Source of the DNA: JAPUDQ01 sp964462335
Lineage (GTDB): Bacteria; Patescibacteriota; Saccharimonadia; Saccharimonadales; Saccharimonadaceae
Assembly (NCBI GenBank): GCA_964462335.1
Contig: CAYWYG010000016.1
Span: forward strand, 1 to 18,370
DNA length: 18,370 nucleotides
Direction of reading: 5' to 3'
Shown here: positions 12,874 to 18,370 of the stretch, piece by piece
How the letters are laid out: each line of letters starts with the position of its first letter
Numbering within the stretch: position 1 is the first letter of the stretch
Notes under the pieces: generated by a model
What the model was told of the DNA's origin: nothing
Seen by the model: the letters and a program-made list of their open reading frames with translations, nothing else
Database searches by the model: none
Made by a program: the position numbers and the translations under genes

Positions 12874-13908
12874 ATGTCTGGTAAAACCTGGCTGAGTGTC
12901 GTCACGCTCGTACTAGTGGTAGCGATCGTCTACCTTGCTCGTCATGAGATCGTACAGGCCTGGCGCTTGCTGGGGCAGGTGAACCTGTGGGTTTTGTGGC
13001 TCATATTACCTATTCAGGCGTTAAGCTATTATGCTGCAGGGGCAATGATATTTTCATACTTGCAAGCAAAAGATGACATCCGACTATCAGGTGGGGAAAT
13101 GGCAAAGATGGCGCTTGAATTAAACTTCGTCAATCATATCCTGCCAAGTGGCGGAGTATCAGGAGCCTCCTATATGACGTGGCGTCTCAACCATATGGGC
13201 GTGAGCGCCGGACGGGCGACGCTGGCTCAGGTAGTGCGGCTTGCCATGACATTTGTTGCGTTTCTCGTGTTGCTTATTGTGGCGGTGCTTGCGATCACGA
13301 TCGATGGCAACATCAACCGCTTTACCATTCTCGTGGCGAGCGGTTTGGCGTCAACAATTATTTTCGGGACGATTGTCATCGTGTATGTCATCAAGAACAA
13401 GACGCGCTTACACCGTACGGGGCATTGGTTGGTGGTGATTATCAATCGGGTATGGCGACACGTGTCGCGTCGCGAAGGGCGACTGCTCGACGAAACGCGT
13501 GTTATTACTTTTCTTGAGGATCTGCATGATGACTATATGACGCTTTCGGCATCACCACGAGTGCTTATCAGGCCATTTTGGTGGGGGATATTCTTCACCT
13601 TTATGGAAATCGCCATGTTTTGGGTGACGTTTGCAGCACTTGGCACCCCGATCAATCCAGCGCCGCTACTCATCGCATATGGGTTGGCGGGTTTTGCTGG
13701 AGTCTTTTTCCCGACTCCTGGCGGAGTTGGAGGGTATGAAGCGATTATGGCGGGGTTTCTCGTCACGACGGGTATTAGCCAGAGCGCGGTAATCGCGGCA
13801 GTCTTGCTGACGCGGACGATTTTGGTGATTGCGACAATTGTGACGGGGTACTACTTCTACCAAAAAGCGCTCAACAAATATGGAACACACCGTACTCCAC
13901 GTCAGTGA
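12874..13908 (+). CDS. Polytopic membrane protein, lysylphosphatidylglycerol synthase TM / UPF0104 flippase-like family
   Basis: About 344 residues with roughly seven or eight hydrophobic helices. The motifs NHILPSGGVSGASY (about 87-100) and FFPTPGGVGGYEAI in the last third are typical of the LPG_synthase_TM/UPF0104 family, relatives of the MprF flippase domain. Members are thought to move or modify lipid-linked molecules in the membrane; no soluble transferase domain is attached here, so a flippase-like role is the most that can be said. The frame is open back to 12751, but that start would overlap the divergent methyltransferase and both promoters. ATG 12874 is chosen because the TATAAT covers the ATG at 12862. 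The 3' end overlaps xseA by 29 nt, so the two are probably cotranscribed. Confidence 0.85.
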   Translation: MSGKTWLSVVTLVLVVAIVYLARHEIVQAWRLLGQVNLWVLWLILPIQALSYYAAGAMIFSYLQAKDDIRLSGGEMAKMALELNFVNHILPSGGVSGASYMTWRLNHMGVSAGRATLAQVVRLAMTFVAFLVLLIVAVLAITIDGNINRFTILVASGLASTIIFGTIVIVYVIKNKTRLHRTGHWLVVIINRVWRHVSRREGRLLDETRVITFLEDLHDDYMTLSASPRVLIRPFWWGIFFTFMEIAMFWVTFAALGTPINPAPLLIAYGLAGFAGVFFPTPGGVGGYEAIMAGFLVTTGISQSAVIAAVLLTRTILVIATIVTGYYFYQKALNKYGTHRTPRQ

Positions 13909-14998
13909 GGCGATAGACCTCATCAACCAGACGCTTGACTATGCGTATCCGACGCTTGTCGTGGAGGGTGAAGTGTCAAGTTTTAAAGTCAACCAAAACA
14001 AATTTGTGTTTTTTGATATCAAAGATGAATCGAGTACCCTCGGTTGTTTCATGATGGTGCATGCGCTGCGTACGGCTCTCGAGGACGGGATGCGCGTGCG
14101 GGTGATCGCGCAACCCAAATTGACGCAGTGGGGTAAATTTAGTCTGACGGTGCGAGACGTGACACCAGTCGGCGAGGGTAGTTTGAAACGGGCATTTGTG
14201 CTGTTGCAGAGTCGATTAGAAAAAGAAGGATTGTTCGCCGCATCACGTAAACGACCCTTGCCGCGTATGCCGAAACGAATAGGGGTTATCAGCTCAACGC
14301 AGGCGGCGGGGTATGCTGACTTTATCAAAATTATCAATCAACGATGGGGAGGGCTTGAGATCATGGTTGCCCATGTTGCAGTTCAGGGGGCGGGCGCACC
14401 ATCGCAGATAGTACGAGCGATGGAGTATTTTAACCAATGTGCGGAGCTACCTGACGTGATAGCGATTGTGCGGGGAGGAGGGAGCCTCGACGATCTTGCT
14501 GCGTTCAATGATGAGCCGCTCGTCCGTGCAATCGCAGCGAGTCGAGTGCCTGTCATTACGGGTATCGGACATGAAGTTGATACAAGTTTGGCCGATCTTG
14601 CCGCAGATGTGCGGGCGGCGACTCCAAGTAACGCGGCACAGCTGCTTGTGCCTGATCGTCGCGAGATACTCGTGTCGATATATCGTGATGTGGCAACAGT
14701 AGCACATCGCTACGAAGGCCGTATCAATGAGATACGCAGACTTACTACTCAAAAATTAGCCGATGCCCTGCAGCGACTCGAACATCAGGTCGCGCTTACC
14801 ACGCAGGCCATTGGGCATCTCACGACACTGCTTGTACAGCTCGATCCTCGTTTGGTGTTGCGCCGAGGCTACGTCTTGATGAGGAATACCGAGGGGCATA
14901 TCACGCAACAGGTAGTCGCAGGTGATAGGGTAATTCTGGAAACTGCTACAATGATGATAAAAGCGGAGGTGCATCATGTCGAAAACAAGCAACAATGA
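13880..14998 (+). CDS. xseA: Exodeoxyribonuclease VII large subunit
   Basis: 372 residues, somewhat shorter than the usual 400-450. An N-terminal OB-fold (about 20-100, VEGEVSSFKVNQNKFVFFDIKDESSTLGCFM) binds single-stranded DNA. The nuclease core includes KRIGVISSTQAAGYADF, VRGGGSLDDLAAFNDEPLVRAIAASRVPVITGIGHEVDTSLADLAADVRAATPSNAA. A helical C-terminal part follows; its reduced length explains the shorter total. With XseB it forms ExoVII, which degrades ssDNA to oligonucleotides in repair. It starts inside the 3' end of the upstream membrane gene, has no SD and probably depends on coupling. It overlaps xseB by 23 nt. Confidence 0.95.
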   Translation: MEHTVLHVSEAIDLINQTLDYAYPTLVVEGEVSSFKVNQNKFVFFDIKDESSTLGCFMMVHALRTALEDGMRVRVIAQPKLTQWGKFSLTVRDVTPVGEGSLKRAFVLLQSRLEKEGLFAASRKRPLPRMPKRIGVISSTQAAGYADFIKIINQRWGGLEIMVAHVAVQGAGAPSQIVRAMEYFNQCAELPDVIAIVRGGGSLDDLAAFNDEPLVRAIAASRVPVITGIGHEVDTSLADLAADVRAATPSNAAQLLVPDRREILVSIYRDVATVAHRYEGRINEIRRLTTQKLADALQRLEHQVALTTQAIGHLTTLLVQLDPRLVLRRGYVLMRNTEGHITQQVVAGDRVILETATMMIKAEVHHVENKQQ

Positions 14999-15182
14999 CG
15001 TCAATAGTTTACTTACAAAACTCGATGAAATCGTCACGTGGTTTGAGCAGGATACTTTTGATATAGAAGAGGCAGTGTCAAAATTTGAAGAAGGTACAGC
15101 TATCGCCGAGGAGGTGAAGCTGAAGCTCTCGACCCTAGAAAACAAGATCACGGTGCTCAAGGAGAAGTTTGATACGGAGTAA
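14976..15182 (+). CDS. xseB: Exodeoxyribonuclease VII small subunit
   Basis: A 68-residue helical protein with the XseB pattern: LLTKLDEIVTWFEQDTFDIEEAVSKFEEGTAIAEEVKLKLSTLENKI. XseB chains wrap the C-terminal helices of XseA. It begins within the end of xseA and has a good SD, GGAGGT, 5 nt before ATG. The overlap suits a stoichiometric complex. Confidence 0.95.
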   Translation: MSKTSNNDVNSLLTKLDEIVTWFEQDTFDIEEAVSKFEEGTAIAEEVKLKLSTLENKITVLKEKFDTE

Positions 15183-15185
15183 ACC

Positions 15186-15689
15186 ATGGTGTGGCTTGTG
15201 ATCACGTCTCTCCTCGTCATCTGTTTTGGCTTTGTCGTGCTCCGAGGAGCGCCGTATGTCCCGACGCATCGCGCGCAATTACAGCGAGCATTGTCGACGC
15301 TATATCCGTTGTCGAAGCGCGATACATTGCTAGATTTGGGGTCGGGTGATGGTATCGTACTCCGCATGGCTCGACGATACGGCGCGAGCGCAGTAGGGTA
15401 TGAGCTCAATCCAGTTCTTGTCTTGATTAGCAGATTGCTGAGTGGACGTGACCGCCATGTACGCGTTACGATGTGCGATTATACGATGGTTGAGCGACTA
15501 CCTCACGATGTGACTGTCGTCTATGTCTTCGCGACAAGTCATAGTATCTCATCCGTTGCGCGCAAGATGGAGGAGTGGAGCCGCGGGCGCGAGCTACATT
15601 TGATCAGCTATGGATTCACTGTACCGGGCAAACGTTCAGTGCGGCACGTAGGCCCGATGCATCTGTACAAGTATGTCGATGGCGTATAA
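15186..15689 (+). CDS. Membrane-anchored class I SAM-dependent methyltransferase
   Basis: A 167-residue protein with one N-terminal hydrophobic helix (about 2-18) followed by a small Rossmann methyltransferase. Motif I is LLDLGSGDG (48-56) and the end of strand 2 carries the acidic VGYELNP. The layout (membrane helix, YVPT, LDLGSGDG, ELNP) recalls the FAM173/ATPSCKMT family of lysine methyltransferases, but I cannot confirm the target. GGAG lies 6 nt before the ATG, 3 nt after the xseB stop, so it belongs to the same transcription unit as xseAB. Confidence 0.75.
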   Translation: MVWLVITSLLVICFGFVVLRGAPYVPTHRAQLQRALSTLYPLSKRDTLLDLGSGDGIVLRMARRYGASAVGYELNPVLVLISRLLSGRDRHVRVTMCDYTMVERLPHDVTVVYVFATSHSISSVARKMEEWSRGRELHLISYGFTVPGKRSVRHVGPMHLYKYVDGV

Positions 15690-15725
15690 CTAACCTGTAG
15701 ACTTCCGCTTGTGCGAAAAAAGGAT

Positions 15726-15731
15726 TATACT
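15726..15731 (+). promoter_or_regulatory. -10 box (TATACT) before the membrane-anchored protein, leaderless
   Basis: TATACT lies 7 nt before the ATG at 15739 and 1 nt before the ATG at 15733, so 15739 is the start compatible with transcription. No SD is present. Confidence 0.5.
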
Positions 15732-15738
15732 AATGCTT

Positions 15739-16383
15739 ATGAATACATCTCATGAAGCGGGTGAAGTAAATCCGCTACTAATCTCAAATATATTAACCGG
15801 TGTGCTAGCAATCATATTGGCGGGTCTCAGTGTATGGCTATATATGGGCTACACCGATGCTCGTAACAACGTCAACACAAAGGTGACGGAGGCAGTGTCC
15901 AAGGCTGAGTCTGACCAGCAAAAGGAAGATGAAGCAGCATTTCTCGAGCGAGAGAAGCTGCCGACAAAGACCTATCGAGGTCCGGCTGATCTCGGTGGTG
16001 TGACATTTCAGTATCCAAAAACATGGAGTGTGTATAACGCAAAGACGGCCGCTGGGCTAGAAGCCTACTTGAACCCAGACGTGGTACCCCCTGTCGCATT
16101 ATCGCAAGCATATGCGGTGCGAGTCGTTGTCGAAGGACGTTCATACGAAAGCGTCATCAAATCGTATGATGAGTCTGTCAAAAAAGGCTCACTCCGCAGT
16201 AACCCAGCGACAGTCAACGGTTTCTCGGGTATTCGACTTGATGGTAAGCTCAGTCCTACGCGGGATGGTTCCGCAGTAATCTTTAAAGTACGTGACAAAA
16301 CACTGACTATCGCGACCGACGCATCAGCTTTTAAAAACGATTTCGACCAAACTGTTCTTACATCCCTCAAATTCAACCCGTAG
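15739..16383 (+). CDS. Membrane-anchored extracytoplasmic protein of unknown function
   Basis: About 214 residues, not recognised by name. It has a short N-terminus, a membrane helix (LISNILTGVLAIILAGLSVWLYMGY), then a charged helical linker rich in K, E and Q (about 45-75). A compact domain follows, starting YRGPADLGGVTFQYPKTWSVY, that resembles PsbP-like/photosystem-type lipoprotein folds found widely in small-genome bacteria; that resemblance is only by eye. It ends VLTSLKFNP. The frame is open to a TTG at 15709, but a TATACT box supports the ATG at 15739. It is followed by the histidine kinase gene with a 50-nt gap and could be its sensor-side partner, but there is no direct evidence. Confidence 0.7.
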   Translation: MNTSHEAGEVNPLLISNILTGVLAIILAGLSVWLYMGYTDARNNVNTKVTEAVSKAESDQQKEDEAAFLEREKLPTKTYRGPADLGGVTFQYPKTWSVYNAKTAAGLEAYLNPDVVPPVALSQAYAVRVVVEGRSYESVIKSYDESVKKGSLRSNPATVNGFSGIRLDGKLSPTRDGSAVIFKVRDKTLTIATDASAFKNDFDQTVLTSLKFNP

Positions 16384-16390
16384 CTCTCGA

Positions 16391-16411
16391 TTTATCCATT
16401 TACCATTTCGT
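16391..16411 (+). repeat. Short heptamer array before the histidine kinase gene
   Basis: Units TTTATCC, ATTTACC, ATTTCGT. On the minus strand this reads GGTAAATGGATAAA, close to the motif of the array at 17486-17562. It ends 8 nt before the kinase -10 box, like the array before prfB. Confidence 0.5.
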
Positions 16412-16419
16412 CGACAGCC

Positions 16420-16425
16420 TATACT
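16420..16425 (+). promoter_or_regulatory. -10 box (TATACT) of the kinase-regulator pair, leaderless
   Basis: TATACT ends 8 nt before the ATG at 16434, with no SD between. The transcript is predicted to begin within a nucleotide or two of the start codon. Confidence 0.55.
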
Positions 16426-16433
16426 ATTAGTAT

Positions 16434-17129
16434 ATGTATAGTGAGGGGAATATCTGGAGTGACCTGCCTACCGTCTTGGCGGCAGCACATGAGATGAAGT
16501 CCCCACTCGTCCTTATACGACAGCTCGCGCTTGAGCTTGAAGATATGGGAGAAAACTCTACCGCAGAACGTATACGTCTGACTGCCGAGCGCAGTTTACA
16601 GTTGGTTGAGGGTCTGACGCGTGCAGCTAGGCTTGATGACGCGATGTTTGCCTGTGAACCGATCTACCTACCATCACTTTATGACGAAGTTGCACATGAG
16701 ATTGAGCCACTGAGCCGTGCACTGGGACAGTCGGTTCGTGTGGTGACACCATCAAACAATATGACAGCGATCGGCAATCATAGCTTGTTGCGATCGGTGC
16801 TCATCGGCCTATGTGACAATGCATTGTCACACAACCAACCAGATCATCCCATAGTGTTGAGCGCGCGATCGACAGGGGGTAGGGTCGTCGCGAGCGTACG
16901 AGATTTTGGGCCAAATAGCTTGCCATTACGCCATGTACGGCGGAATCTCGGCGTCACTCCACTACCAATCAGCCAGCGGCCACGGAGTAGCGGACTGGGC
17001 CTCATGATCGCGGAGCGATTTGCGCGGCACATGCAGGCCGAGCTTCATCTTCGGCGACATCGTGATGCAGGGGCAACGTTTTCGATAGATTTGCCGGCAT
17101 CGCAACAATTATCATTATTATCAGTATGA
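16434..17129 (+). CDS. Soluble minimal histidine kinase (HisKA + HATPase), no sensor domain
   Basis: 231 residues with only the catalytic part of a histidine kinase. The H-box is AAAHEMKSPL with phospho-His H19, followed by a dimerisation helix pair to about residue 70, the N-box LCDNALSHN (N129), the G1 box VRDFGP (D157, G159) and the G2 box SSGLGLMIAERFA (186-197). No membrane helix, PAS, GAF or HAMP domain precedes the H-box, so the input must come through another protein or the kinase runs constitutively. It overlaps its response regulator by ATGA, the usual sign of a cognate pair. The ATG is set by the TATACT box 8 nt upstream. Confidence 0.92.
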   Translation: MYSEGNIWSDLPTVLAAAHEMKSPLVLIRQLALELEDMGENSTAERIRLTAERSLQLVEGLTRAARLDDAMFACEPIYLPSLYDEVAHEIEPLSRALGQSVRVVTPSNNMTAIGNHSLLRSVLIGLCDNALSHNQPDHPIVLSARSTGGRVVASVRDFGPNSLPLRHVRRNLGVTPLPISQRPRSSGLGLMIAERFARHMQAELHLRRHRDAGATFSIDLPASQQLSLLSV

Positions 17130-17521
17130 AACCACATCTATTATTGATCGAGGATGATCGTTGGCTCGCCGACAGCTATATACATGTACTGGATGAGGAA
17201 TTTGATATCGATTCGGCAGTGAACGGGCAAGACGCGATGGATCTGATCGACGTCAATGACTACGACGTTGTCATCGCGGATGTTATGTTGGAGCGCGGTC
17301 TTGTCATCGATTTGCTGCATGAGCTACAGGCGTATGATGATACCGCCCGATTGCCGATCATATTGTGCACGACACTTGCTCAGCAGATCACACTTGATGA
17401 TGTCAAGGCCTATGGCGTCGTCGCTGTGCTCGACAAAACGACACTGACCCCGAAGCTGCTGCGTGAAGCAGTTGAAGACAGTTTGGCAGATGGCAAATGG
17501 AAGATGGAAGATGGCAAATAG
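17126..17521 (+). CDS. Single-domain response regulator with repeat-derived C-terminal tail
   Basis: 131 residues: a receiver domain with acidic pair E9/D10-D11 (LLIEDD), phosphoacceptor D52 (VVIADVML), Thr in ILCTTLA and Lys in VAVLDKTT. There is no output domain. It overlaps the kinase stop by ATGA, so it is the likely phosphate acceptor. The last 11 or so residues (ADGKWKMEDGK) are coded by the heptamer array at 17486-17562, which also provides the stop codon. The native end of the protein is probably near EAVEDSL, and the tail looks like a recent addition. Confidence 0.92.
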   Translation: MKPHLLLIEDDRWLADSYIHVLDEEFDIDSAVNGQDAMDLIDVNDYDVVIADVMLERGLVIDLLHELQAYDDTARLPIILCTTLAQQITLDDVKAYGVVAVLDKTTLTPKLLREAVEDSLADGKWKMEDGK

Positions 17522-17562
17522 CATGCAGGAGATGGCAAATGGAAGATAGCAGATAGAATATG
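17486..17562 (+). repeat. Long degenerate heptamer array, 11 units
   Basis: The stretch tiles exactly as eleven 7-nt units, mostly GCAAATG, GAAGATG, GCAGATG or one-to-two-base variants (GCAAATA, GGAGATG, GAAGATA, GCAGATA, GAATATG); GCATGCA is the most divergent. It starts inside the response regulator gene and runs into the gap before recO. Confidence 0.85.
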
Positions 17563-17581
17563 GCATCGCCGCGCCATATTC
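17556..17581. repeat. Inverted repeat GAATATGGC / GCCATATTC joining two heptamer arrays
   Basis: Two perfect 9-bp arms (17556-17564 and 17573-17581) surround an 8-nt loop. The left arm is the end of the 11-unit array; the right arm begins an array of opposite orientation. It could form a hairpin between the regulator and recO, but there is no U-tract. Confidence 0.7.
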
Positions 17582-17607
17582 CAATAGCCACATTCCAAAT
17601 GCCGCAA
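17573..17607 (+). repeat. Second heptamer array, opposite orientation, upstream of recO
   Basis: Units GCCATAT, TCCAATA, GCCACAT, TCCAAAT, GCCGCAA alternate two heptamers. Read on the minus strand it resembles the array at 17486-17562. It occupies most of the space just before the recO ribosome-binding site. Confidence 0.7.
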
Positions 17608-17624
17608 ACACGGAGTGTCCGCCT

Positions 17625-18299
17625 ATGAGTTCGCTGACGACAAAAGCAATTGTCCTTAGTCGGGTCAACTACGGCGAAGCTGATCGTATCATGCAAGTGC
17701 TGACACCGGACAACGGCAAACTCGGCGTGATTGCCAAAGGTGTACGGCGTGAAAAAAGCAAACTCGCGGGTGGTATCGAGTTGCTGGCAATCTGCGACCT
17801 CGTGTTGCACCAGGGCAAAGGTGAGTTGGCTATCGTGACGAGCGCGCGGCTCGATATATTTTTTGCGCACATACTCGAGGATTATGATCGTTTGCAGTTT
17901 GCGTATTATGTCCTCAAAGATGTCAGCAAAGCAGCCGAGATCCTGAGCGAGCCGGCGTTTTATGAGCTGACGCGCACCGCGCTCGCGAGCCTCGATGATC
18001 TGACGATCGATCGGCGTATCGTGGAGCTATGGTATCGATTGCAGATGGCGATACTACTCGGCGTCGGCATCAATCTTTCGACCGATGAAAATGGCATGAA
18101 ACTCGTCGAGGATACGATGTATCGCTATGACGTCGATGAAAATAGTTTTGTCTATGACGAGCGCGGCCAGTTCACCAGTGACCATATCAAATTCCTCCGC
18201 GTCGCTAGTGCGCAAAATCCGCATATCATTGCTCACATCAAGCACGCCAATGAATTGCTGGATGTCTGCGAGACGATCGGGCGCATCGCCCACGAATAA
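17625..18299 (+). CDS. recO: DNA repair protein RecO
   Basis: A 224-residue RecO. The N-terminal OB-fold reads TTKAIVLSRVNYGEADRIMQVLTPDNGKLGVIAKGVRREKSKLAGGIELLAICDLVL, the classic RecO start. A helical C-terminal domain follows. RecO works with RecR/RecF to load RecA onto SSB-coated ssDNA and can anneal strands. The Cys zinc-binding set present in many RecO proteins is missing; only two isolated cysteines are visible. GGAG lies 9 nt before ATG. The space upstream is filled by heptamer repeats, so where its promoter lies is unclear. Confidence 0.93.
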   Translation: MSSLTTKAIVLSRVNYGEADRIMQVLTPDNGKLGVIAKGVRREKSKLAGGIELLAICDLVLHQGKGELAIVTSARLDIFFAHILEDYDRLQFAYYVLKDVSKAAEILSEPAFYELTRTALASLDDLTIDRRIVELWYRLQMAILLGVGINLSTDENGMKLVEDTMYRYDVDENSFVYDERGQFTSDHIKFLRVASAQNPHIIAHIKHANELLDVCETIGRIAHE

Positions 18300-18316
18300 T
18301 CCCTTGAAATGATGCA

Positions 18317-18351
18317 GCCCCGCTTGCCACCGTGGATTGGTGGGGCGGGGC
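18317..18351. terminator. Strong hairpin after recO, possible terminator
   Basis: GCCCCGC (18317-18323) pairs with GCGGGGC (18345-18351), and inside it CCACC (18327-18331) pairs with GGTGG (18339-18343). No U-run follows on either strand in the visible sequence, so rho-independent termination is uncertain. The window ends 19 nt later and no gene can be assigned there. Confidence 0.4.
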
Positions 18352-18370
18352 AAACGCATGTCATGCGCGG

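Noticed and set aside
15709..15738. TTG start for the membrane-anchored protein
   Set aside because: There is no SD, and a TATACT box lies between it and the ATG at 15739.
17486..17607. CRISPR-like array
   Set aside because: The repeats are 7 nt, contiguous and degenerate, without unique spacers; there are no cas genes.
18054..18359. Minus-strand ORF at the window end
   Set aside because: It lies antisense across recO and the downstream hairpin and has no recognisable protein features.

Overview
The window reads as bacterial chromosome from a Patescibacteria/CPR lineage, most likely Candidatus Saccharibacteria (TM7). That is an inference from small, tightly packed genes, a MurL-type epimerase next to a MurD ligase, an FtsEX / coiled-coil CHAP hydrolase / C-terminal protease block, and single-receiver regulators. 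UGA is a real stop here: it ends murL and the MurD fragment, and an RF2 gene is present. This argues against the UGA=Gly lineages (Gracilibacteria, Absconditabacteria).

Layout: (1) 1-1866: 3' end of a MurD ligase overlapping murL by ATGA, an alternative route to D-Glu in peptidoglycan. (2) 1867-2154: non-coding, with a perfect 38-bp palindrome and a heptamer array. (3) 2155-3237: prfB without the usual programmed frameshift. (4) 3244-5328 (minus): a large unrecognised protein whose N-terminal half carries a SelO/kinase-like residue pattern. (5) 5458-9594: ftsE-ftsX, a secreted coiled-coil CHAP hydrolase and an S41 PDZ protease, a cell-division and wall-remodelling block. (6) 9595-11066: a structured intergenic stretch, a lone receiver protein and a Fic protein with a strong promoter and possible operator. 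(7) 11076-12788 (minus): L27 and a THUMP/TrmG10-like methyltransferase, separated by a MITE-like element. (8) 12874-15689: a flippase-like membrane protein, xseA, xseB and a membrane-anchored methyltransferase, closely packed or overlapping. (9) 15739-18299: a membrane-anchored protein, a sensorless histidine kinase overlapping its response regulator, then recO.

Two genome-style features run across these genes. First, most operon-leading genes have a -10 box 6-11 nt before the chosen ATG and no Shine-Dalgarno, so they look leaderless; rpmA, ctp and several internal genes have a clear SD. Several promoters have an extended -10 (TGnTAnnnT). Second, short degenerate heptanucleotide arrays recur between genes and inside one gene, twice near long palindromes centred on GCGATCGC. 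I regard that repeat system, the SelO-like protein, the MurD-MurL pair and the MITE-like element as the best leads.
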